Assembly (NCBI GenBank): GCA_014281115.1
Contig: JACONQ010000020.1
Coordinates: 1,488,001 to 1,552,000 of the forward strand
DNA: 64,000 nucleotides
Direction of reading: 5' to 3'
Source of the DNA: Laburnicola sp. R22_1
Taxonomy: Eukaryota; Ascomycota; Dothideomycetes; Pleosporales; Didymosphaeriaceae
The position numbers and the translations under genes are program-made. The notes beneath the pieces are model-generated. The model saw only the letters and a program-made list of their open reading frames with translations. It searched no databases and was not told the DNA's origin. Every line of letters begins with the position of its first letter. The first letter of the stretch is position 1. This document shows positions 34,446-43,562 of this stretch, one piece after another.

Positions 34446-35475
34446 TAATGTCTAGCGGCTGCAGGAGGTGCGACAAATGTGGCGGCATACAGAGAGTATA
34501 GATATTGTTATCCTTGCAGATTTCTTGGAATTTAAGCGACTTGTGGCTCTTATGGCTGTTAAGTATAAGCAGCTAGTGCGCGCCTACCCTACGCGCTGCT
34601 ATATACTTAATAAAGTGCTGTAGCTAGGCAATACCAAGCTTGTTAGTAGTCTAACCATTATCGCTGAGCCTAATAGTTCAGTCGCCTGGTATATCCTCGC
34701 CCTTATACCAGGCAGAGAGGTGATACTGGCCAGCGAAAATAACAAAGGGCGGGATTGCCCACCTGGCAGCGTTGATTCTATAGATCACCGTGACCTATTC
34801 GCGATTGCCTGGCTAGATTGCTTTTAGCTAGCTACGTCTCTCTAATCCTATAACAACTAGCTGGGAGGATATCTTGCCTATTAGAAAGCCAGTCTTGTCG
34901 AAGTTGAAGGTGTCCTTGTTATAGATACCGTAGGTGGCCTTTATACGCGCTACAAGGTTAAACCAGCGTTGTATAGCTTCTAGATCCTCGCAGAGCGCTC
35001 TCTAGTGGTCGTACGGTCGATTAAACCGCGTAGTAAGGCTGTCTGTTCGCTTAACAAAGTTTCTAGGCCACTGTTAACTAACCTGGCCACTGCCGCGCTC
35101 AGCGAGCAACTTATCCGCCATATTCCGCACAGCTTCTAGAGTAGGCGCAAACCCTCGCGAATCTAGATTAAGTATATACTCGATAATCACCTCCTCTTCT
35201 AGCTTAGTAAGCTTTCTTAAGTTGGGGTAGCAATTGCGTCGCGCAGGCTTCCCAGCGCATCAGTTGCGCAGCGTTAATTGGGGGACATTATAAGCCCATA
35301 CAGCCTCTTGTACAGTCTGAATTTAGTTCTAATTAATAGCTAGGATAGCAAGGTAGATATCTACTTTGTTGCAGGGCAATTAAGTAGAAGTTAGTTAAGC
35401 CATTGTAGTTTGTAGGTGACGCGTCGTAGAAAGTTAACAAGGTGGGCGACTCGCTTATAATCTAGGTTAACCTTT

Positions 35476-36213
35476 TATAGATTATAAGACTTAATAGTAA
35501 GTATAACTAAGGTTTAATAACTAAAGTACGTAAAAAAAAAGGGCGCAATTAGGATTAGTGTTAGATATAAGGGTATCTTTGATGTATGAGATAGATTATG
35601 GTGGATTTTTATAATGGTTGAGATTATTAATTGTGTTAGAGAAGCTCGGCTATGCGCGAGGTGTCTATCTAGTGCCAAGACGTCGTCATTTCTAAAGGGG
35701 CTTAGCGTCGCGCTAAATAGCTCCCAGGTCGACCTGTGAGCTGTTGATTGGTCCATTAGCCCCACTTTGGTAATTACTGTGCGCCAGCCTCCTTAGTGTA
35801 ATTTATAGTAATTTTATTGTGAGGAGACTATATAATCGGACACACATTTACTGTGATTTATAGTGACTATCTATCTAATAATTAGCTATAGTAGAGAGCT
35901 AAAGCATAACGCATATAATTAGTAAAGGGCTAATTATAGGACCTTAAGGACTTAAAGTAGAGACCTAAATAATTAATATAATTATTAACTTTAAACTGTG
36001 TACTGTGTAAAACTTAATAAAGTACTTAACAGATCTGCATCAAAGACCTTAAATTTAACAGTGTCGCTCGCGAGGCTTAGCTCTACTCCCCTAGTAATAG
36101 TTATATATAATAGTAATACTATAAGCTTTGCTAATTATCTTTAATTTTATATTATAGTAGAGTAGATCCTACTATATACCTTATGCGCTTTTTTTGTGAT
36201 CACCACCTTTTTT
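35476..36213. other. AT-rich flank of copy 4, no gene
   Basis: Mixed sequence. 35,680-35,800 keeps normal GC (around GCTCCCAGGTCGACCTGTGA), while the rest is RIP-mutated. The reverse frame 35514-35765 has no domain. Probably parts of older repeats. Confidence 0.45.
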
Positions 36214-36318
36214 ACGCTCTTTTTGATTACTAAGCAGGGGGCTCTGCTTTTTTGTCATGTTATTTGAGATGAAAGCCTTTGTCGTGCTACCCCTAGGTAG
36301 TTAATTTAACGCCACATA
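36214..36318 (+). repeat. ~105-bp dispersed repeat, well-preserved copy (left of island)
   Basis: Starts ACGCTCTTTTTGATTACTAA, contains GCAGGGGGCTCTGC, TTTGAGATGAAAGCC and CCCCTAGGTAGTTAATTTAA, and ends GCCACATA. It is nearly identical to 42614-42719 and in the same orientation; the four other copies in this window (25074, 27817, 42496, 63176) are RIP-mutated. It marks the left side of the GC-normal island with the cytokinin gene. Confidence 0.8.
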
Positions 36319-37443
36319 CCTTATAATCCTTTCTAGAAATAAAGCGGTTACTAGAAGAGACGCAACCTTAGAGACAAGCTGTTATATACTTGGTTTCGCA
36401 GTCCGAGTCGCATATATGGCCATGGTGGAATCGCATCGGGCCAGCTCTCGCCGTCCGGTAGGAGTTTCTGTGGTTGGGGATTAGAAAAAAGGACAGAGGT
36501 CAGCTACGGATGAGCTCCGAGACTTTTAAATATAGATAGCGAAGAAAACCAGTAACGAATCTGGATTCGTTGAAGCCAGATTTTACAGTTTTGCCTGAAT
36601 CGATGGGTTCTGCTTTGTGGAGGACGGACTGGTTTATTCCTCAGTAGCCTTGTTCATCCAGACTCCGGCACGTGAATGGTTGCTGGAAAGCATGCCGACC
36701 TCCAACGTAAGGTAGGAAGATAGGGGTAGGTTACAACTGCCGACCTGCAACATTTCCTACTTCGTCATTCAGGGGCTTGAATTACGCGTCGCATATCTTC
36801 TTCACATGTGCCATAATTAATGGTAGATGTGGGGTAATGTATCCGAACGGCAAAAAACAGTCTCCAGGCCAGGGCAATTCTACCCTACAGGGGGGTGGGA
36901 GTGTGCATTATCATGGAAACTGGAACAAGTATGCAGGGTTAAGACGCATTGCGGAGGCGCGGATGGATGAATGTACGTATTCATGGAGACGACCTGCAGG
37001 AAGAACGGAGGCAGGAACTTTTATAATCAAATCAGATATATCACAAAGTACTTACCCGGAGGTTTATTTAATGGAGATTTGGTATTCACTCGGTTGTTTG
37101 CATCTGTTGAACCTTTCCGGGATCCCTTCGTGAACAAAAAAAATTGCGTGCTTGGCGCAGGGGGCAGTCGCACCTAGTCTACTGGTTGATCTTCTGCGAA
37201 TGGGATCATTGCCGGCAGGTCCTGTTACGGTCGGTCGCAAGTTAGTGTCGGACCAGTCAAGAGTTCAAGCCCATTTGTCAGGTTAGTACAGAGCAATCCA
37301 GCAGAGCTAGGGAACCCCATGGCTCTAGAGGCCTTGCGTTGTTGATCTGCAATATGCCTGTTAGTCAAGACTTGGGCTTTATCACTTTGCAGCTCGGCGT
37401 ATTCAGAACAGATTCAGAATTTGCATGCGCTCGGTCGCGCTAT
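36319..37443. other. GC-normal sequence downstream of the IPT-LOG gene, unidentified
   Basis: From about 36,350 the base composition becomes normal. The forward frames 36777-37133 (start MNYASHIFFTC) and 36971-37177 overlap, and neither shows a domain I recognise; they may be remains of a gene. The cytochrome P450 that accompanies IPT-LOG genes in some fungi is not visible here: I looked for a heme-binding F-x2-G-x-R-x-C-x-G motif and found none convincing. Confidence 0.4.
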
Positions 37444-38044
37444 CTAAATCCACTCTAGCTCGCCGTATCGTGAGTGATAGTGCTTGTCGCTGAGGCAACT
37501 CACGACTTCATCTACCGATGTTGCCACTTTGAAAATGCTAGCATCCTTCTGGCCTATGAATCCGTCCCGTCTAGCTTGATCAGTCCAGCTCCGTAACCCC
37601 TCGTAGAACCCGCCCACGCTGAATACACAGATGCCACACTTATGGATACCTAGCTGGTACCACGTTGTTATCTCCAGCAGCTCCTCCATGGTGCCATACC
37701 CACCGCTCAGGGCGACGAAGCCGCTTCCTGGAGCGCCATCAAGAACGGCCTTGGCCATGAGTCTCTTGCGGGTGTGCATATCCCTCACAACCGTCCGTGT
37801 TCCGAATTTAAGAGGGTAGGCCGGTGTTAGTGTCATACTTTCCTCGTACTTTGCAAGTGCAGCAGGGATGATGCCATGGACCGCGCCTGGGCCAGAGAGT
37901 TGCACCAGAGTGCTGGCGACAGCTCCCATGATACCAGTCGTTCCGCCGCCATAAACAAGCTTTATATCATGCCTGTGAAGAGCAATAGCCAGAGACTTAG
38001 CAGCGACAATATGTGCCGGATCGCTGCCAGGCGCTGAGCCACCA
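37444..38044 (-). CDS. LOG half: cytokinin riboside 5'-monophosphate phosphoribohydrolase domain
   Basis: LOG enzymes cleave the ribose phosphate from cytokinin nucleotides to give active bases. Seen here, in order: GGSAPGSDP, KLVYGGGTTGIMG, DMHTRKRLM with the catalytic Arg, LSGGYGTMEELLE (the family's PGG-x-GT-x2-E motif with Ser for the first Pro), and WYQLGIHKCGICVF. The length (about 200 codons) is normal for a LOG domain. It is the second exon of the fusion gene; an independent start inside 38069-38341 is possible but not needed. The Pro-to-Ser change may be neutral, since the motif varies in fungal members. The protein would be cytosolic. Confidence 0.8.
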
Positions 38045-38102
38045 CTATAGATGTTAGCTAAAGCAAGCCTAAACAGGAGCATGAGAGAAGAGGAGCACAT
38101 AC

Positions 38103-39037
38103 AATAGGCAGACGATCGTAGGCTTAGATTTAGCCTTGGCAGAAAACCCTACAATCCTGGTACCGTGACAAAACTCGCCGGCTATCGATATGGCGGGTCC
38201 TTCAACGTCTGATGTCCAGGATGCTTTGTCGGTGATAGGGAGACTGATGCACACCACCCGAGCTTGCTGCAGGAAGGGAGTCAAAGTTTCTCGTATCCAT
38301 TTGAGCTGATACAAGCCATACTGAAAAGTATGAGAATACATGGAGTCTAGCCCGTTTCTAAACAGCTGCTCGCGGTCATCAGCTGTTGCGACAGCTTCAA
38401 GGTATGGACGAAACTCTGGGTAACCGATGGCCTTTCAAACGCCTCGGCCCAGGGTGGTATCGCTATTATGCGATTCCTGCTCCAGGGCTCTCAGTTCAGT
38501 AAGTTCATCCATAAGTCCCTTTTTCAACATTTCATCCCCTCTGGCTTGAATGAGTGCCTGGTATGTGGCTTGATGTGGAAGCAGGGTGATTGCAATCACC
38601 TGGTATCGGAGTTTGAATGATTCGTGCAGCAATGGAATATGGTATGTGGCTTGATGTGGAAGCAGGGTGATTGCAATCACCTGGTATCGGAGTTTGAATG
38701 ATTCGTGCAGCAATGGAATAGTGAGAGATGTTGACCCCCCAACAAGGACCGGAAGCTTCTTGCGGTTTGTGATGTCTTCCATCTTGTCTATGGCCATAGC
38801 CACGAAATCATCGAGTTCCTCATCAGCTTCGAGGTAGTCAATCAAGTGATGAGGGACGTCCTGGATTTCCTCCCCATCAGGCTTTGCGGTAAGAATGCTG
38901 CCCGACTTGTAGCATTGGAGACTGTCGACAGAGACAACCTCACCTAGCAGGGCCTTAGCAATAGCCACTCCGAGTTTAGTTTTACCGGAAGCGGTAGGGC
39001 CCAGAATGGCGATGCAGGGCTTTCGGTCCATATACAT
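38103..39037 (-). CDS. IPT half: adenylate/tRNA isopentenyltransferase-type domain
   Basis: Transfers an isopentenyl group from dimethylallyl diphosphate to adenine N6. Residues 9-19 hold the P-loop (AILGPTASGKTKL); VVSVDSLQCYKS contains the conserved Asp-Ser that follows in this family. VPHHLIDYLEA and KLPVLVGGST are also standard. The part before the stop is 38435-39037, 200 codons. After the stop the frame continues with KAIGYPEFRPYLEA, DDREQLFRNG and HTFQYGLYQLKWI, which match the C-terminal part of the domain. The exact duplicate IPLLHESF...QATY (27 residues twice) disturbs the region after the VGGST motif. By sequence the domain is closer to tRNA-type enzymes than to plant adenylate IPTs, as reported for fungal cytokinin IPTs. 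In-vivo function is doubtful because of the stop. Confidence 0.75.
38559..38720. repeat. exact 81-bp tandem duplication inside the IPT domain
   Basis: Bases 38559-38639 and 38640-38720 are identical on reading them side by side. The unit is 27 codons, so frame is kept and the encoded stretch from IPLLHESF to HQATY occurs twice. No substitution separates the copies, which suggests a recent slip or an assembly duplication. Confidence 0.92.
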
Positions 39038-40007
39038 TTTGATAACAAAAGTTGAGGCCTTGAGATAAAAGAGAATACCACAAAATGATATGTAGAGAGG
39101 ATAGCGAAAGCTTCGTGCGCATTTTCAGATATGTAAAGCGACGGCTGGATTTATAGGGCTGCGGTAAGATCATCGCGTTACGAATCTATTCGGGCCTATG
39201 CGTCATTCAATTTAAAGTACATCAATCTGTGAATTGCGGGGGTAAGTAGTACAGTGGGGACTAATCGGTGGGTACTATTCGGGCTTATATACAGATATAA
39301 TTATTGAAAGAGAGGTATTAGTAGCGAGGATGTCGTGGAGATAGCAGGTTTTTTTTGTGAACAAAGCTGCATCCCACAACTATACTATAGTAAGAGAAAA
39401 TCTAGCTATAACCTATTTTTCTATATACTAGCTCTGTGCAAGATATTTATTACATAAATACATATGATCTAGTTAATAACGCGCTTATAACTGCGTTATT
39501 TCTAAAATTGAAAAGTTCCTCAATCATGTGATTTGACTGTGAAGTGCCTGTGGGTGTTGGTTAAGACCGATAGCGGGTTTCATATAAAGTTGAAATTGAT
39601 AGGAGCTATAGGTAGGTAGGATGGGATGAACTCGAAAACAAGCCTCGTGACGACGATAACTCCCCTCTACGCCGTAGAACCTTCTTGTAGACCTACCCAC
39701 CTCACAGGCCTCTCTACGGCCCTACGCGCCCACTAGCTTATGCGTACAACCCTCTGTACGTACAAAAAAATTCGAATTGCATAAACGGTCGCAATTAACC
39801 AATTGGCGTACGAAATCGTACGCCAAGGGCCTACTAGGACCCACCAATTAGTCCCGACGAGTAAATATGCACTTGTCGGCCAACCTGGAATGTAAATGCC
39901 GGCAAGTAAAAACTAGTTAGCATCGATATAGTAGAACTTGGATCCTTGTCTCTAGAAATGTTTTTATAGCTATGGGAGCGGCACTGTTGAATTTCCTTTC
40001 ACTTAAA
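39038..40007. other. intergenic between IPT-LOG and GNAT genes
   Basis: About 970 bp. Composition is normal near both genes and AT-rich around 39,360-39,520, where TA-rich steps suggest RIP or an old repeat. The two genes point away from each other, so this region presumably holds both promoters. No other gene is visible. Confidence 0.45.
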
Positions 40008-40685
40008 ATGGAGGGCGACTATTACAAAACTAACTTCTGCTTCCCCATTCGAAAGCTGGAAACTGACAGACTGAAACTCATAGCGTTTAAGGTAGGCACT
40101 TGCATTTTTCAGGCAAGACGTGTTTAGATACGGTACCCTAGACTAAAGATGCTTACTACCTTCCAGGCAGAAATCCATGCGCAGCTAGCATACGACCCTG
40201 ACCAGTCTGCCTACGCACATGTCTATCACGGGCCCTTCACCTCGGCCGACGACTTCGTCGACCAGTATATTCGCGCGCTCGACGAAGACGAGTGCGCCTT
40301 CGCCTTCGCCATCATCGACAAGACCAAGCTCCCCGCCACGGACGAGGATCCTGACGGCGCGCTGGTGGGAATGATCACCCTCACCGAAGGCAACGTCGAG
40401 GCGCGGGCCGCCGAGATCACGGTCCGCACGTTGCTGCAGCACCAAGGATCGGGCGTGGCGACGGGTGCAACGCGGGTGCTGCTCGAATACTTGTTCACGG
40501 CGCCGCATGACGGCGGGCTTGGGCTGATGAGGGTCGAGTGGCACTCAAGCACGGCGAACCCAGCGTCCGTTGCTATTGCGAGGAAGCTGGGATTCGAGGT
40601 CATAGGGGTGATCCAGTACAAGTCTTGCTTCAAGAATGCAAAGGCGCGCGGGAAGGTAGGGAATAGGAGGCCGTTGCCGTCTTAG
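40008..40685 (+). CDS. GNAT-family N-acetyltransferase (RimJ/RimL type)
   Basis: Acetyl-CoA dependent acetyltransferase of unknown substrate, 200 residues. Exon 1 is 40008-40091 (MEGDYYKTNFCFPIRKLETDRLKLIAFK), the intron 40092-40166 (GTAGGC...TCCAG), exon 2 40167-40685. The N-terminal LETDRLKLIAF is the typical RimJ/RimL strand, GALVGMITLTEGN the central strand, QGSGVATGA the acetyl-CoA pyrophosphate loop, and NPASVAIARKLGFEVIG the closing helix and strand. Exon 2 is clearly richer in GC than the surrounding DNA. It is the last gene of the island before RIP-mutated DNA begins at about 40,700. A functional link to cytokinin metabolism would be speculation. Confidence 0.83.
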
Positions 40686-42495
40686 TGCGAGCCAGGGGAT
40701 AAGTTTCGCGACTTAGTTATGTACGTCATATACTAGGACTCTTAGGGCAGGAAGAAATAAGGCATAAGCTTTAGGGTAGAGACTAGAAATAACTTATTCC
40801 AAATTATTCCTAAGTATAGGTTGCTAGAGTCTACTTTACAGTCAACTATAACATATAGTAAAGATACTACCTTAGGCAGCAGAGTTATAAGGAGACTAGG
40901 ACATAAAAAATACTGCTTAGCAATAGTTCAAACATTAATATTAGGCGTAATAGAAGCACGCTTTAAGCAGCAGCGTAGTATAGAAATAAGGACTTTACGC
41001 AAATATATACTCCTTAATGATAGTATATATATTAATACTAAAGGTAATAAATACTAAAATGTTAGCTAAACCCCACTATTATAGAGAACTTAATAAGTAA
41101 TTAATTAATAAGGCCTTAAGTGCAGCTAAGCTAGATATAATAGGTGCATAGTGTGTAAAGTGCGCTATACTACTTACCTTTGCTATAAAGCTAATACCTA
41201 TACAAATCTATACTAGGCCTACTAAGATAATAAAGTTAAAAGCCCTTAGCGAAATAGTTAATTATATACTAATTATAACCCCTTTTATTAATACTATCTT
41301 AAAATACTTTTCTATATTTATAATAGTAAAAGACTCTCCTAGGCAAAAGTATAAACTACCTTTACTTATTTAGTTTTTAAGTGACCCTACTACGTTTAAT
41401 TACTACGTTTTTTTATTATATTATAGCGTTTATATAATATTATATAATATAATATTACGTGTAAGCGCTAAGTCCTAGAACTAGAGCACGTTAAAGTTTT
41501 TCTAACGTCTCCTCCTAGCTTCTAAGACAACTAACTCTATAATAATAACACTCTGCCTGCCTGTCTATCTGCTACGTTACTAGATAATTAACACCTACCT
41601 TTTAACTTTTTACTATATTACTAAATAATTAACTACTTAGAACCTCTAGACGCACACGCTATTACTACTATAATATATAATAAATTACGTGCGCTTTCTA
41701 CTTCTAACACTAAATAGTACTCTAATACTTTTAGTATTAGCCTTACTTTACTTATTATCTATAGAAGTTCTATAGTATAAGCGTGTATTTATATATTTAC
41801 TATATCTCTATTACCTATTTTTAGTAGAATCTGTAAGGGTTTATTAGGATCTATAATAGTTAAGATAAAAGTAGATTAAATTCTAGTATATAAAATACTA
41901 CTATACTAAGTGGGTATACAAAAGGGCAGCACCTTATAGGTGCTATCGCGCTAGTAACCAAATCGGGCCTAGCGCCGAATTAATGTTAATCCGGGCCGGG
42001 CCGAGCCTCTGGTAGATCCATAACAATTAGTATCTTAGTAGCTAGTAACCTTAAGATCTTACGTAATAATATACTCTGTGTGTAAGGGTAAATAAATACT
42101 TAATCTAGTTGCGAATTTTTATACTTTATATATAGGCAGCTACGTTATATTATTATCTTTAACTTTAACTTTAGTATTTATAGACTATAGTATACTATAA
42201 TTAACTACCTTATTAGTATAAGAGACTAATTTGCACGTGCTAATAAATAGTCTCTAGCCTAACCTATTTTTAAGCTTTATCTTTTTTAATGTGTTTTTAG
42301 TATATCTATAGCTTTTTCTTATAGTGTTATACTATATACTAGAATGTCTATAATGTTTCTCTTCTAGATAATAGTAAAAGAAATAACTACTACTAGTATT
42401 ATTATAATCTTTTTATTTAAATCCTCTTAGTTATAAAAACTATATAAAGACTTACTTAGTAAGTTTAAATATACTTATTTTATAATTACCTTCTT
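40686..42495. other. RIP-mutated AT-rich block right of the island
   Basis: TA-rich with few CA/TG steps. The forward frame 40821-41057 survives by chance or as a transposon remnant without a recognisable domain. The stretch around 41,215-41,330 is shared in part with 24,590-24,660 and with 63,320-63,360. A GC-normal patch at about 41,910-42,025 (including CCGGGCCGGGCCGAGCC) stands out. Confidence 0.55.
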
Positions 42496-42600
42496 ATACA
42501 CTTTTTATTAATTACTAAGTAAGACACTTTACTTTTTTATTATATTATTTAAAATAAAAGCCTTTATTATTCTACTTCTAGATAGTTAATTTAATAATAT
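42496..42600 (+). repeat. ~105-bp dispersed repeat, heavily RIP-mutated copy
   Basis: TACACTTTTTATTAATTACT... and AAAAGCCTTTATTATTCTAC align to the intact copy that follows immediately at 42614. Two copies of very different mutational age thus lie side by side in the same orientation. Confidence 0.65.
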
Positions 42601-42613
42601 ATACTACTATATC

Positions 42614-42719
42614 ACGCTCTTTTTAATTACTAAGCAGGGGGCTCTGCTTTTTTTGTCATGTTATTTGAGATGAAAGCCTTTGTCGTCCTACCCCTAGGTA
42701 GATAAATTAACGCCACATA
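42614..42719 (+). repeat. ~105-bp dispersed repeat, well-preserved copy (right of island)
   Basis: ACGCTCTTTTTAATTACTAA ... GCAGGGGGCTCTGC ... TTTGAGATGAAAGCC ... CCCCTAGGTAG ... GCCACATA. It differs from the 36214 copy at only a handful of positions. Direct orientation and 6.4 kb spacing bracket the island holding IPT-LOG and the GNAT gene. Confidence 0.8.
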
Positions 42720-43562
42720 TACTACTATATATATTATAAAAATAGTAGGTATTTAATCTTTATACTACCCCACGCACCCCACACTACTCTCTTCTTTTAT
42801 CTAAACTCTAAAATCTCTTTACAAACTTTATATTATTACTCTCCCCCTCTTTTATAGCACCCTAGGAACGCTCTAAGGAATATTACATTAGACACGTGAT
42901 CTTGTATTGTCCCTTAGGTGTGATGTCAACCAGTCAGGTACTCGATCCCACGCGCGCATATTCACTACTAGTATAAATCCAACAAACAATGCAAAAATTA
43001 CTCACCGAAAGGTACAATAGTCAGGGTAGACAAAAGCGGTTGCAGAGAAACAGTTCAAGGTCAAGATTTATCCGCTATCGATACTAATACACTTGGACAC
43101 AGCTTTCCCTTACAGTTGTACCGTATACCAAAAGGTCTGCGATGTTTCTCTTCCTGATACACTTGGACCGAGAGGCAGAAATCTCTCTTTGAAAAGCACA
43201 CCCGTCCGTCTGCATAACCCAAGCCAACCCAGCCGTCCATAGCACACCAATGCAGTGCAAACCAATATCCCTTTACCCAATAAACGCCTTGCTGATCTGA
43301 TTCCATGAAATGCCTGTCCATCTAACGCAATAGCAGTGCACTCAAAGATGTAGTATAACATCATATCCCGATATCCTTCGAGCCCAATGCTTTCCACGTA
43401 CCCACCTCCCTCCTCTCGGCGCAATAGACACTGTGGTGACCTTCCCATCCAGCAAAACGCGGATCCTTATCACGGTGGGCCGAACATATGTGGGTACCGC
43501 GAGAGTGGATACCGCGAGGCGTCTGGGAGACGCGGCAGCAACCAACGTCTACCATGGGCATC
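42720..43562. other. right border of the AT-rich block and 3' flank of the next gene
   Basis: AT-rich to about 42,870, then normal composition. Reverse frames at 43061-43603 are short and overlapping with no domain; this is probably the 3' UTR of the coiled-coil protein gene plus spacer. Confidence 0.45.

Larger units (their letters stand above)
31506..35475 (-). mobile_element. RIP-degraded Fot1-type transposon, copy 4, split by a younger element
   Basis: The two halves (31506-32327 and 34446-35475) add up to about 1.85 kb and match copy 3 in order and content, including the AAAGTGCTGTAGCTAG and TTAGAAAGCCAGTCTTGT stretches. The terminal inverted repeat is TAACCTAGATTATAAG plus GCGAGTCGCC, present in reverse at the right end (around 35,435-35,472). 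It is interrupted by the element at 32328-34445. It keeps more GC than copies 1 and 2. All frames contain stops. Confidence 0.75.
37444..39037 (-). pseudogene. isopentenyltransferase-LOG fusion (cytokinin biosynthesis), interrupted by one in-frame TGA
   Basis: A bifunctional layout known from Claviceps purpurea and Fusarium: the N-terminal half prenylates adenine nucleotides and the C-terminal LOG half releases the free cytokinin base. One frame runs from ATG 39037 to 38103. A 58-nt intron (38045-38102; GTATGT donor, GCTAAC branch, TATAG acceptor) then joins it in frame to 37444-38044; the join restores IVCLFGGSAPGSDP, the LOG start. The full reading would be 511 residues. It is interrupted once, by TGA at 38435-38437, inside a conserved stretch (GV-stop-KAIGYPEF). 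A GT-AG intron that removes the stop without losing conserved residues is not available. The codon may derive from TGG or CGA; neither is the CpA context preferred by RIP. An 81-bp duplication also lies in the IPT half. It could be a recent pseudogene or a sequence error. Confidence 0.82.

Noticed and set aside
38045..38102. separate LOG gene starting at 38100
   Set aside because: That frame's first 19 codons are intron; splicing to the IPT frame restores the conserved LOG start, so a fusion explains the data better.
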